Shown: positions 53,829 through 63,000 of the stretch, in pieces
How positions within the stretch are numbered: the first letter of the stretch is position 1
Layout: each line of letters opens with the position of its first letter
Assembly: GCF_002754375.1 (NCBI RefSeq)
Contig: NZ_PEFF01000001.1
Coordinates: 3,427,501 to 3,491,500, forward strand
DNA length: 64,000 nt
Direction of reading: 5' to 3'
Source of the DNA: Variovorax sp. 54
GTDB lineage: Bacteria > Pseudomonadota > Gammaproteobacteria > Burkholderiales > Burkholderiaceae_C
Notes under the pieces: generated by a model
The model's input: the letters and a program-made list of their open reading frames with translations, nothing else
What the model was told of the DNA's origin: nothing
Databases searched by the model: none
Position numbers and translations under genes: made by a program

Positions 53829-55754
53829 ATGAGCTTTTCAGGCTTCGTTGTTCAGTTGCTCAACGGGTTGGCTGGCGCGTCTTCGCTATTTTTGGTGGCG
53901 GCCGGTCTTTCGTTGATCTTCGGCGTGACGCGCATCGTCAACTTCGCCCATGGGTCGTTCTTCATGGTGGGCATCTACACCGCGTACACGCTCGTCGAGA
54001 AGCTCGGCCCGAGCGTGGGCTTCTGGCCTGCGCTGTTGATCGCCGCGCTCGCGGTGGGCGTGCTGGGTGCGCTCATCGAGGTGCTGCTCTTGCGCCGCAT
54101 CTACAAGGCGCCCGAGCTGTTCCAGCTGCTGGCCACCTTCGCGCTCGTGCTCGTCATCAAGGACGCGGTGCTGTGGCTCTGGGGCCCTGACGAACTGCTC
54201 GGCCCGCGCGCGCCGGGCCTCAAGGGCTCGGTCGAAATCCTCGGTCGCCAGTTTCCGTCCTACGACCTGTTCCTGATCATCGTCGGCCCGCTCGTGCTCG
54301 GCCTCGTCTGGCTGCTGCTCACGCGCACGCGCTTCGGCACGCTGGTGCGCGCCGCCACGCAAGACCGCGAGATGGTCAGCGCGCTCGGCGTCAACCAGGC
54401 CTGGCTGTTCACCGCCGTGTTCGCGCTCGGCGCGCTGCTCGCGGGCCTGGGCGGTGCGCTGCAACTGCCGCGCGAACCCGCCACGCTCGAGATGGACCTG
54501 AACACCATCGGCGCCGCGTTCGTCGTCGTCGTGGTCGGCGGCATGGGCTCGCTGCCCGGCGCCTACGTGGCCGCACTGCTCATCGCCGAGATCAAGGCCG
54601 TGTGCATCTGGCTGGGCGTGGTGCAGATCTTCGGCATCGACGTGTCGTTCTCCAAGCTCACGCTGATGGTCGACTTCCTCGTGATGGCCATCGTGCTGGT
54701 GTGGCGCCCGTGGGGCCTGTTCGGCCGGCCGCAGGCGCCGAGCCGCTACGTCGGCATGCAGGAAGAACCGCTGCGCCCCCCGAGCACGGCCTACATCGTG
54801 GCCGCCGCCGGGCTCGCGCTCGTGCTCGCCGCGCTGCCGCTGCTGACGGCCGGTTCGCCCTACACCACGGTGCTGATGATCGACCTGCTGATCGCCGCGC
54901 TGTTCGCCACCAGCCTGCACTTCATCATGGGGCCGGCCGGCATGCACTCCTTCGGCCACGCCGCGTACTTCGGCCTCGGGGCCTACGGCGCGGCGCTGCT
55001 GGTGCGTACGCTGCATTTGCCGATGGAGCTGGCTCTCGTGGTCGCGCCGCTGGTGGCCGCGCTCGGTGCCTTTGTCTACGGCTGGTTCGCCGTGCGGCTG
55101 TCGGGCGTGTACCTCGCGATGCTCACGCTGGCCTTTGCGCAGATCACCTGGGCGATCACCTACCAGTGGGACAGCTTCACGGGCGGCAGCAACGGCCTGA
55201 CCGGCGTGTGGCCGTCGGAGTGGCTGTCGAACAAGCAGGTGTACTACTGGCTCACGCTGGTGCTCGTGGGCGCCGGCGTGTGGTGGCTGCGCCGCGTGCT
55301 GTTCTCGCCCTTCGGCTATGCGCTGCGCGCGGGTCGCGACTCGGTGCTGCGCGCCGACGCCATCGGCATCGACGTCAAGCGCATGCAGTGGGCGGCCTTC
55401 GTCATCGCCGGCACCGTGGCGGGCCTGGCCGGTGCGCTCTATGCGTTCTCGAAGGGCAGCATCTCGCCCGAGAGCCTGTCGGTCGGCAAGTCGGTCGACG
55501 GCCTCGTGATGGTGCTGCTGGGTGGCATCCAGACCCTGGCGGGGCCGGTGGTCGGCGCCGTCACCTTCACCTGGCTGCACGACACCGTGGCGCGCAACAC
55601 CGACTACTGGCGCGCCATGCTCGGCGCCATCATCCTGATCCTGGTGCTTCTGTTCCCGCAGGGCATTGCGGGGTCGATCAAGCAACTCGTCGACCGGTGG
55701 CGCGCACCGAAGAATGATGAAGCAGATGCGAAGCTCAAGGAGGTGAAAGCATGA
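53829..55754 (+). CDS. Fused LivH-LivM ABC permease (nic island)
   Basis: The 641-residue membrane protein joins two permeases. Residues 1-305 are LivH-like (LSLIFGVTRIVNFAHGSFFMVG, GLGGALQLPREPATLEMDLNTIGAAF) and about 320-630 are LivM-like (HSFGHAAYFGLGAYGAALL, FTGGSNGLTGVWP, RDSVLRADAIGIDVKRMQ). Separate genes are usual; the fusion fixes a one-to-one heterodimer. ATG 53829 is preferred over a GTG nine codons earlier. It overlaps the ATPase gene by four bases. Confidence 0.9.
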   Translation: MSFSGFVVQLLNGLAGASSLFLVAAGLSLIFGVTRIVNFAHGSFFMVGIYTAYTLVEKLGPSVGFWPALLIAALAVGVLGALIEVLLLRRIYKAPELFQLLATFALVLVIKDAVLWLWGPDELLGPRAPGLKGSVEILGRQFPSYDLFLIIVGPLVLGLVWLLLTRTRFGTLVRAATQDREMVSALGVNQAWLFTAVFALGALLAGLGGALQLPREPATLEMDLNTIGAAFVVVVVGGMGSLPGAYVAALLIAEIKAVCIWLGVVQIFGIDVSFSKLTLMVDFLVMAIVLVWRPWGLFGRPQAPSRYVGMQEEPLRPPSTAYIVAAAGLALVLAALPLLTAGSPYTTVLMIDLLIAALFATSLHFIMGPAGMHSFGHAAYFGLGAYGAALLVRTLHLPMELALVVAPLVAALGAFVYGWFAVRLSGVYLAMLTLAFAQITWAITYQWDSFTGGSNGLTGVWPSEWLSNKQVYYWLTLVLVGAGVWWLRRVLFSPFGYALRAGRDSVLRADAIGIDVKRMQWAAFVIAGTVAGLAGALYAFSKGSISPESLSVGKSVDGLVMVLLGGIQTLAGPVVGAVTFTWLHDTVARNTDYWRAMLGAIILILVLLFPQGIAGSIKQLVDRWRAPKNDEADAKLKEVKA

Positions 55755-56542
55755 GCCTCCTCAAAGTCACCAACCTCGGCAAGTCTTTCGGCGGCGTGAA
55801 GGCCGTGGACGGCATCAGCTTCGAGCTGCCCGCGGGCGAACTGCTCGCGCTCATCGGCCCCAACGGCGCCGGCAAGTCGACCACCTTCAACATGGTGAAC
55901 GGCCAGCTCAAGGCCGACCAGGGCTCGATCACGCTCGACGGTCACGAACTCGTGGGCCGCAAGCCACGAGAGATCTGGCGCAAGGGCGTGGGCCGCACCT
56001 TCCAGATCGCCGAAACCTTCGCCTCGCTCACCGTCGTCGAGAACGTGCAGATGGCACTGCTCTCGCACGACCACAAGCTGTTCTCGATGTGGCGCAGGGC
56101 AGCGGACCACAAGCGCGACGAGGCGCTGGCGTTGCTCGACCAGGTCGGCATGAAGGCGCAGGCCGACCGGCCCTGCAGCGTGCTGGCGTACGGCGACGTG
56201 AAGCGCGTCGAACTCGCCATCGCCATGGCCAACTCGCCCAAGCTGTTGCTCATGGACGAGCCCACCGCCGGCATGGCGCCCCAGGAGCGCAACTCGCTCA
56301 TGGCGCTCACCAAGGACCTCGTCATTCAACGCGGCATGGCCGTGCTGTTCACCGAGCACAGCATGGACGTGGTGTTCGCGTACGCCGACCGCATGATCGT
56401 GCTGGCGCGCGGGCGCCTCATCGCGCAGGGCAAGCCGCTCGAGATCCGCGACCACCCGAAGGTGCAGGAGGTGTACTTCGGCAGCGGCAAGACCTTCGAG
56501 AAGATCGCCGAAAAGGCCGCAGCGCTGGGAGTCGCAGCATGA
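55751..56542 (+). CDS. LivG-type ABC transporter ATPase (nic island)
   Basis: The 263-residue ATPase has Walker A GPNGAGKST near residue 36, the GRTFQIAETFASLTVVENV segment, a degenerate signature (CSVLAYGDVKR in place of LSGGQ), Walker B LLLMDEPTAGMAP and the His-switch FTEHSMD. It overlaps both its neighbours by four bases, so the permease and the two ATPases are coupled. Confidence 0.9.
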   Translation: MSLLKVTNLGKSFGGVKAVDGISFELPAGELLALIGPNGAGKSTTFNMVNGQLKADQGSITLDGHELVGRKPREIWRKGVGRTFQIAETFASLTVVENVQMALLSHDHKLFSMWRRAADHKRDEALALLDQVGMKAQADRPCSVLAYGDVKRVELAIAMANSPKLLLMDEPTAGMAPQERNSLMALTKDLVIQRGMAVLFTEHSMDVVFAYADRMIVLARGRLIAQGKPLEIRDHPKVQEVYFGSGKTFEKIAEKAAALGVAA

Positions 56543-57273
56543 GCACACACGAACCTCTCTTGCAAGCCAAGGCGCTGTGCGCCTGGTATGGCGCCGCGCA
56601 GATCCTCTACGACGTCGACCTCGAAGTGCGGCGCGGCGAAGTCGTCGCGCTCATGGGCCGCAACGGCGCGGGCAAGTCGACCACGCTCAAGACGCTCATC
56701 GGCATGCTGGGCAAGCGCCGCGGCGCGGTGCGCTTCCTGGGCCACGACATTTCGAAAAGCGAGCCGCACCACGCAGCGCGCCTGGGCCTGGGCTTCGTGC
56801 CCGAAGACCGGCGCGTGTTCACCGACCTCACGGTGATGGAGAACCTCGAGGTCGGCAAGCAGCCCGCGCGCCAGTGGGCCGACGGCACCGCGGCGCCGCT
56901 GTGGACGCCCGAGCGCCTGTTCCAGCTGTTCCCCAACCTCGGCGAAATGCCGAACCGCCCGGGCGGTCGCATGAGCGGTGGCGAGCAGCAGATGCTCACC
57001 GTGGCGCGCACGCTGATGGGCAACCCGTATCTCGTGCTGCTCGACGAACCTTCCGAGGGCGTGGCCCCCGTCATCGTCGAGCAGATGGCCAACATGATCC
57101 TCGAGCTCAAGGCGCAGGGCGTGAGCATCCTGCTGTCGGAGCAGAACATGCACTTCGCCGAGCTGGTCTCCGACCGCGCCTACGTGCTCGAGAAGGGGCA
57201 GATCCGCTACCACGCGACGATGGCCGAGTTGGCGGCCAACGAAGAAGTGCGCCGCGCCTACCTCAGCGTCTAG
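56539..57273 (+). CDS. LivF-type ABC transporter ATPase (nic island)
   Basis: The 244-residue ATPase starts at ATG 56539, overlapping the previous stop. Walker A is GRNGAGKST near residue 38, the signature is MSGGEQQ, and Walker B is YLVLLDEPSEGVAP. It completes the LivGF pair. The intergenic repeat at 57319-57380 follows, so the operon may be interrupted there. Confidence 0.9.
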   Translation: MSTHEPLLQAKALCAWYGAAQILYDVDLEVRRGEVVALMGRNGAGKSTTLKTLIGMLGKRRGAVRFLGHDISKSEPHHAARLGLGFVPEDRRVFTDLTVMENLEVGKQPARQWADGTAAPLWTPERLFQLFPNLGEMPNRPGGRMSGGEQQMLTVARTLMGNPYLVLLDEPSEGVAPVIVEQMANMILELKAQGVSILLSEQNMHFAELVSDRAYVLEKGQIRYHATMAELAANEEVRRAYLSV

Positions 57274-57318
57274 CATGAAGCTCACCCCCAGTCTTCGCGC
57301 ACTTCGTGTCGCTTCGCC

Positions 57319-57380
57319 AACCCCCTTCCAGGGGGCAACACCGACGGCCCGGCAAAGCCGGTTCCGTGGTGTTCCTGGAA
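57319..57380. repeat. Palindromic intergenic repeat
   Basis: TTCCAG...CTGGAA, AACACC...GGTGTT and CCGGC-AAA-GCCGG pairs nest around one centre, preceded by AACCCCCTTCCAGGGGGCAA. It lies between the LivF and nicotinamidase genes. It is unlike the REP-like family seen at three other places in this window and could act as a transcript 3' end. Confidence 0.6.
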
Positions 57381-57433
57381 AGTTGCCCTGGTCTTTTTGA
57401 GTTCTTGTTTCCGTTCTACAAGGAGTTCACACC

Positions 57434-58162
57434 ATGCATCGCAGAACCGTCTTGAAGTCCGCCGCTGCCCTCGGGCTCGTCGGCAGCCTCGGCAGTTTCG
57501 GCCTCTCGTCCGCTTTCGCGGCCGGCAAGATCAAGCCCGGCGGCAAGGCCGCGCTGATCGTGGTCGATGTGCAGAACTGCTTCCTTGACGGCGGCACGCT
57601 CGCGGTGAAGGGCGGCAACGAGGTGATTCCGGTCATCAACGCGCTGGCACCCGCGTTCCAGAACATCGTCGTCACGCAGGACTGGCACACGGCGGGCCAC
57701 GCCTCTTTTGCGAGCACCTACTCGGGCAAGAAGCCCTTCGAGACGACCAAGCTCAACTACGGCACGCAGGTGCTGTGGCCCGACCACTGCGTGCAGGGCA
57801 CCGACGACGCCGCGCTCGGCAAGGAGCTGAAGGTGCCGACCGCGCAGCTCATCATCCGCAAGGGCTTCCATAAAGAGATGGACAGCTATTCCGCCTTCGA
57901 AGAGGCCGACCACAAGACGGCCACCGGCCTGGCGGGCTACCTCAAGGCGCGCGGCATCAAGACCGTGTTCGTCACGGGCCTGGCCACCGACTTCTGCGTG
58001 GCCTGGACCGCGATGGACGCGCGCAAGGCCGGCTTCGAGGCCTACGTGATCGAAGACGCCACGCGCGGCATCGACCTCAACGGCTCGCTGGCCGCAGCCT
58101 GGAAGCAGATGACGGCCAAGGGCGTGAAGCGCATCCAGTCGGGCGACATCCAGGCCGGCTGA
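57434..58162 (+). CDS. pncA: Exported nicotinamidase (PncA-like, Tat signal)
   Basis: PncA hydrolyses nicotinamide to nicotinate and ammonia. The 242-residue protein shows the catalytic triad: Asp in ALIVVDVQNCF, Lys in IIRKGFHKEMDSYSAF and Cys in GLATDFCVAWT. Metal ligands are in QDWHTAGHASFAS. Unlike the cytoplasmic enzyme of NAD salvage it starts MHRRTVLKSAAALGL, a twin-arginine signal ending AFAAG, so it should act in the periplasm. ATG 57434 follows AAGGAG. In this island it would start catabolism by deamidating external nicotinamide. Confidence 0.85.
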   Translation: MHRRTVLKSAAALGLVGSLGSFGLSSAFAAGKIKPGGKAALIVVDVQNCFLDGGTLAVKGGNEVIPVINALAPAFQNIVVTQDWHTAGHASFASTYSGKKPFETTKLNYGTQVLWPDHCVQGTDDAALGKELKVPTAQLIIRKGFHKEMDSYSAFEEADHKTATGLAGYLKARGIKTVFVTGLATDFCVAWTAMDARKAGFEAYVIEDATRGIDLNGSLAAAWKQMTAKGVKRIQSGDIQAG

Positions 58163-58231
58163 CGACAAAGCCCGCGGGCCACCGCGGCAACCACTCCAAC
58201 GACAGCAACAACAACAAAGAGACAGACACGC

Positions 58232-59392
58232 ATGAAGCTTTCGATTTCAAGGCGCACGCTGGTGGCGGGCGGCGCGGCCCTGGCGCTCGGCCCCGGCCTG
58301 CTGCGGCCGGCGCGCGCGGACAACGGCGTGACCGACACGACGATCCGCATCGGCCAGTCGGCCGTGTTCAGCGGCCCGGCGAAAGACTTCGGCGTGGACT
58401 ACCGCGCGGGCATCCAGCTGTACTTCGACCGCGTCAACAAGTCGGGCGGTGTGCACGGCCGCAAGATCGAACTCGTCACCTACGACGACGCCTACGAGCC
58501 CGCGAAAACGGCCGCCAACACCGCGAAGCTGATCGACGAGGACAAGGTCTTCGCGCTCACCGGCTACGTCGCCACGGGCAACCTCGCGGCCGCGATGCCA
58601 CTGGCCGAGAAGGCCGGCGTGCCGATGTTCGCGCCGCTGGTGGGCACCACGTCGTTCCGCACCAAGACCAACCGCTACCTGTTCCACGTGCGCGCGGGCT
58701 ACGACCTGGAGCTGCGCAAGATCATCAGTCACCTCTCGACCTTGGGCATCCAGTCGATCGCCGTGGTCTACCAGGACAGCGCCTTCGGCAAGTCGAACCT
58801 CGCCACCTGCGAGCAGCTGGCCGCCGAATACAAGGTGAAGGTGGTGCAGACGCTGCCCATGGCCATCGCCGCCGAAGACGCGAAGCAGGTGATCGGCGGG
58901 CTCGCCGAAGGCCGCCCCGGCGCCGTCGTGATGATCATGGCCGGGCGCATGACCGAGGTCTTCATCCGCGACTACCGCGCGAGCGGCGCGGCGGCGCCGC
59001 TGTACACGCTGTCGGTCGGCATCACCGACGCGGCGGGTTCGGCCAAGCGGCTCGACGGCAAGCTCGCCGGGCTGGTCACGGCCAGCATCGTGCCGCCGCC
59101 CGGCGCGCAGCGCGTGCCCATCGTGGCCGACTACCAGCGCGACCGCGCCGAGTTCGGCCAGAAGATCGACAGCTACACCGCGCTGGAGGGCTACATCGTT
59201 GCGCGCGTGATGGTCGAAGGCCTGCGCCGCGCGGGCAAGGCGCTCACGCGCGACAGCTTCATCGCCGGGCTCGAGAGCATCGGCAGCACGCGCTTCGGCG
59301 ACTTCCCCGTCGACTACAGCGCGAAGAACCACAACGGCTCGACCTTCGTGGACCTGGAGATGTACACCCGTGACGGCCAGTTGCGGCGCTGA
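58232..59392 (+). CDS. Branched-chain-type ABC transporter substrate-binding protein (nic island, 2)
   Basis: The 386-residue receptor has a twin-arginine-like signal (ISRRTLVAGGAALALG) and the LivJ-type fold (IRIGQSAVFSGPAKDFGVDYRAGIQLYF, HGRKIELVTYDDAYEP, VYQDSAFGKSNLATCEQLA). No permease genes follow, so it may share the LivHMGF components upstream. Its end overlaps the start of the 2Fe-2S subunit gene by 23 bases, tying it to the hydroxylase. Confidence 0.85.
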   Translation: MKLSISRRTLVAGGAALALGPGLLRPARADNGVTDTTIRIGQSAVFSGPAKDFGVDYRAGIQLYFDRVNKSGGVHGRKIELVTYDDAYEPAKTAANTAKLIDEDKVFALTGYVATGNLAAAMPLAEKAGVPMFAPLVGTTSFRTKTNRYLFHVRAGYDLELRKIISHLSTLGIQSIAVVYQDSAFGKSNLATCEQLAAEYKVKVVQTLPMAIAAEDAKQVIGGLAEGRPGAVVMIMAGRMTEVFIRDYRASGAAAPLYTLSVGITDAAGSAKRLDGKLAGLVTASIVPPPGAQRVPIVADYQRDRAEFGQKIDSYTALEGYIVARVMVEGLRRAGKALTRDSFIAGLESIGSTRFGDFPVDYSAKNHNGSTFVDLEMYTRDGQLRR

Positions 59393-59870
59393 GCCGCTGC
59401 ACCTGCAGGTCAACGGCCAGGCGCACACGCTCGCCGGCGTGCCGCGTGAAGCCTCGCTGCTGCACCTGCTGCGCAACGACCTGGGCCTCAACGGGCCGAA
59501 GTACGGCTGCGGGTTGGGGCAGTGCGGTGCGTGCACGGTGCATGTCGATGGCGTGGCGGCGCGGTCCTGCGTGATTCCCGCGCACGGCGTGGCGGGGCGC
59601 AGCATCACGACGCTGGAAGGGCTGGGCATGCGCGGGCGCTGGCATCCGGTGCAAGCCGCGTTTGAAGACGCGCAGGCTGCGCAGTGCGGCTATTGCTTGA
59701 ACGGCATGGTGATGCAGGCGGCCGCGCTGCTCGCGCGTGATCCGCACGCGAGCGAGGCGCGCATCCGCAGCGAGCTGTCGGGCAACCTGTGCCGCTGCGG
59801 CACGCACATCGAGATCCTGGACGCGGTGCAGCGCGCGGCGGTGCGCATGCGCGTGGAGACGAAGCCGTGA
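59370..59870 (+). CDS. 2Fe-2S subunit of molybdenum hydroxylase (NicA-like)
   Basis: The 166-residue protein has the two cluster-binding sets of the xanthine-oxidase family small subunit: CGLGQCGACTVHVDG plus a downstream C near residues 47-69, and CGYCLNG...CRCGTH near 107-145. It starts at GTG 59370 inside the preceding gene. With the molybdopterin/cytochrome protein it matches the two-subunit architecture of Pseudomonas nicotinate dehydrogenase NicAB, which hydroxylates nicotinate at C6. Isoquinoline and aldehyde dehydrogenases have similar small subunits, so the substrate rests on context. Confidence 0.85.
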   Translation: MTASCGAEPLHLQVNGQAHTLAGVPREASLLHLLRNDLGLNGPKYGCGLGQCGACTVHVDGVAARSCVIPAHGVAGRSITTLEGLGMRGRWHPVQAAFEDAQAAQCGYCLNGMVMQAAALLARDPHASEARIRSELSGNLCRCGTHIEILDAVQRAAVRMRVETKP

Positions 59871-59898
59871 GCGGCCCATATGCGCGCCTCTCCCCGCG

Positions 59899-60020
59899 TT
59901 GTCCCCTCTCCCTCTGGGAGAGGGCTAGGGTGAGGGCATCGGCCTTCGCAAGCGCACAGCCTCTGCCATCGCCGCTGGCCCTCACCCCAACCCTCTCCCA
60001 GAGGGAGAGGGAGCAAGACG
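59899..60020. repeat. REP-like element, copy 2
   Basis: The inverted units 59899-59940 (TTGTCCCCTCTCCCTCTGGG...) and 59978-60020 (CCCTCACCCCAACCCTCTCC...) match those of copy 1. It fills the 169-base gap between the two hydroxylase subunit genes. Its right end supplies the purine-rich GGGAGAGGGGG just upstream of the ATG at 60040, so the repeat seems to provide the ribosome site. Confidence 0.85.
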
Positions 60021-60039
60021 GGGAGAGGGGGCAACAGCC

Positions 60040-63000
60040 ATGACGCGCCGCGCCGACCTGCCGCAAACACGCGCGGAATTCCTCGCCGCCGATGGCGTGC
60101 TGCTGGTGGTGCGCGACGCACCGCCCCCACCACCGCCCGCCAAAGGCCAACCCGCCTTCATCGCCAGCAACCCCATCGAAGGCGATGAAGTGCTCCTCGC
60201 GCTGTGGGACGACGGCAGCGTCTCCGCGCTCAACGGCCACGTCGACCTGGGCACCGGCATCCAGACTGCGCTGGCGCAGATCGTGGCCGAAGAGCTCGAC
60301 CTCGGCATGCCCTGCGTGCGCATGATGCTCGGCGACACCGCACGCGCGCCCAACCAGGGCGCGACCATCGCGAGCGCGTCGCTCCAGATCCACGCGCAGC
60401 CGTTGCGGCTGGCCGCCGCGCAGGCGCGCGCCTGGCTGCTGGCGCGTGCGGCCGAGCAGCTGGGCGTGGCCGTCGATGCGCTGCAGGTGCGCAACGGCGT
60501 GGTGCGCGTCACCGAGACGCCGGACCGCCACATCAACTACGCAGACCTCGTGGCGCACCAGCGCACGGTGCTGCGCCTCGACCTCGACACGACACCCAAG
60601 AACCCGGCCGACTACCGCCTCGTCGGCACGCGCCAGGCGCGCGTCGACATTCCGGCCAAGCTCGCGGGCGACCTCGTGTTCGTGCACGACATGCGCGTGC
60701 CCGGCATGCTGCACGGCCGCGTGGTGCGCCCGCCGTATGCGGGCGCGGACCACGGCGACTTCATCGGCAACACGCTCGAATCGGTCGACGAATCGTCGAT
60801 CGTGCACATCCCCGGTATTCGCGCCGTGGTCGTGCTTCGCGACTTCGTCGGCATCGTCGCCGAGCGCGAGGAGCACGCCGAGCAGGCGATGCGCGAACTG
60901 CGCGTGGCATGGAAGCCCTGGCCCGGCATGCCCGACCTGCGCGATGTGGCGCAGGCCCTGCGCGACAACCCGTCGACGCAGCGGCTGCTGGTCGACGAGG
61001 GCGATGTCGATGGCGCCATGGCCGCTGCTGCGCAGCCGATGCAGCGCACCTACGTGTGGCCGTACCAGATGCACGCGTCCATCGGCCCGTCGTGCGCGCT
61101 GGCCGACTGGCAGCCCGCCGATGGCAGCGGCATGCAGCTGCGGTGCTGGGCCGGTTCGCAGAACCCGCACGTGCTGCGCGCCGATCTCGCGAAGCTCATG
61201 GGCGTGGACGACGTGCAGGTCGACGTGGTGCGCATGGAGGCCGCGGGCTGCTACGGCCGCAACGGCGCCGACGACGTGGCGGCCGATGCCGCGCTGCTCG
61301 CGCGTGCCGTGGGTGCGCCGGTGCGTGTGCAGCTCTCGCGCGAGCAGGAGCATGCGTGGGAGCCCAAGGGCGCCGCGCAGCTCATGGAGATCGACGGCGG
61401 GCTGATGGCCGACGGCCGCGTCGCCGCCTACGACTTCGAAACCTCGTACCCCTCGAACGGCGCGCCCACACTGGCGCTGCTGCTCACGCGCACGGTCGAG
61501 CCCGTGGCGCAGGCCTACGAGATGGGCGACCGCACCGCGCGCCCGCCCTACAGCTACGACAACCTGCGCGTGAAGGTCAACGACATGGCGCCGATCGTGC
61601 GCGCCTCGTGGCTGCGCGGCGTGTCGGCGCTGCCGAGTTCGTTCGCACACGAGTCGTACATCGACGAGCTGGCCACGGCGGCGGGTGTCGACCCGGTGCA
61701 GTTTCGCCTGCGGCACCTGGACGACCCGCGCGCGATCGAACTCGTGCAGGCCACCGCGCAGAAGGCCGGCTGGCGCATGCGCACCGGGCCGAAGGAGAAC
61801 GCCGACGGCGGTCTTGGCGACGGCGGTGACATCCTCTTCGGCCAGGGCTTTGCGTACGCGCGCTACATCCACAGCAAGTGGCCGGGCTTCGGTGCGGCGT
61901 GGGCTGCGTGGGTGGCCGATGTGGAGGTGAATCGAAAGACCGGCGAGGTGCATGTGCGCCGCGTGGTGGTGGGGCACGACGCGGGGCTGCTGGTCAACCC
62001 GGCGGGTGTCGAGCACCAGGTGCATGGCAACGTGATCCAGACCACGAGCCGTGCGCTGATGGAAGAGGTGAAGTTCGCGCCGCAGCAGGGCGCCGCAACG
62101 GGCGGTGCGCAGTTGCCGGGCGTGTTGCCGACCGGCGTGGTCGCGAGCCGCGAGTGGGGCAGCTACCCGATCATCAATTTCCGCGACGTGCCGGTGATCG
62201 AGATCATGCACATGCCGCGGCCGGGCGAGCCGTCACTGGGTGCGGGCGAGTCGTCGTCGGTGCCGGGGACGGCGGCGATTGCGAATGCGATCTTCGATGC
62301 CACGGGGGTCAGGTTCAGGTCGCCGCCGTTCACGCCGGAGACGGTGCTGGCCGAGTTGAACAGGGTTTTGCTCCCTCCCCTTCCGGGGGAGGGCGGGGGT
62401 GGGGGCGAGCGGCCTTGGAGTGGTGACGCTGCCGTGCCCCCATCCCAACCTTCCCCCGGGAGGGGAAGGAGCAATGCGGGAGCGATCTGGCCAAAGCGCA
62501 AGGGCCTGTGGGCCACCGGCGCCGCCCTCTTCATCGGCGGCCTCGGCGTCATCGCCGGCCTGCTCGGCTGGCGCTCCGCCATCGCGCCCGTGTCGCTCAC
62601 CGCACCGGTCTACAGCCAGTCCACCATCGAACGCGGCCGCGTGCTCGCCGCGCTCGGCGATTGCGCCGTGTGCCACACCGCACCCGGCGGCGCACCCAAC
62701 GCGGGTGGCCGCGCGATGGAGACGCCCTTCGGCACGCTCTACACGACGAACCTCACGCCCGATGCGGACACGGGCCTCGGCCGTTGGTCCTTCAGCGCCT
62801 TCCAGCGCGCGATGCGCGAAGGCGTCTCGCGCGACGGCCATCACCTGTACCCCGCGTTCCCCTACACCGCGTTCGCGAAGACCAGCGACGACGACCTGCA
62901 GGCGCTCTATGCGCACTTCATGGCGATGCCCGCGGTGCGCGCGGAAACGCCCAAGTCCGAGCTCAAGTTCCCATTCAACCTGCGCCCGCTGATGGCCGGC

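Noticed and set aside
55751..56542. LivG considered defective because its LSGGQ signature is altered
   Set aside because: The other motifs are intact, LivG-type proteins often vary here, and the partner LivF keeps the canonical signature.
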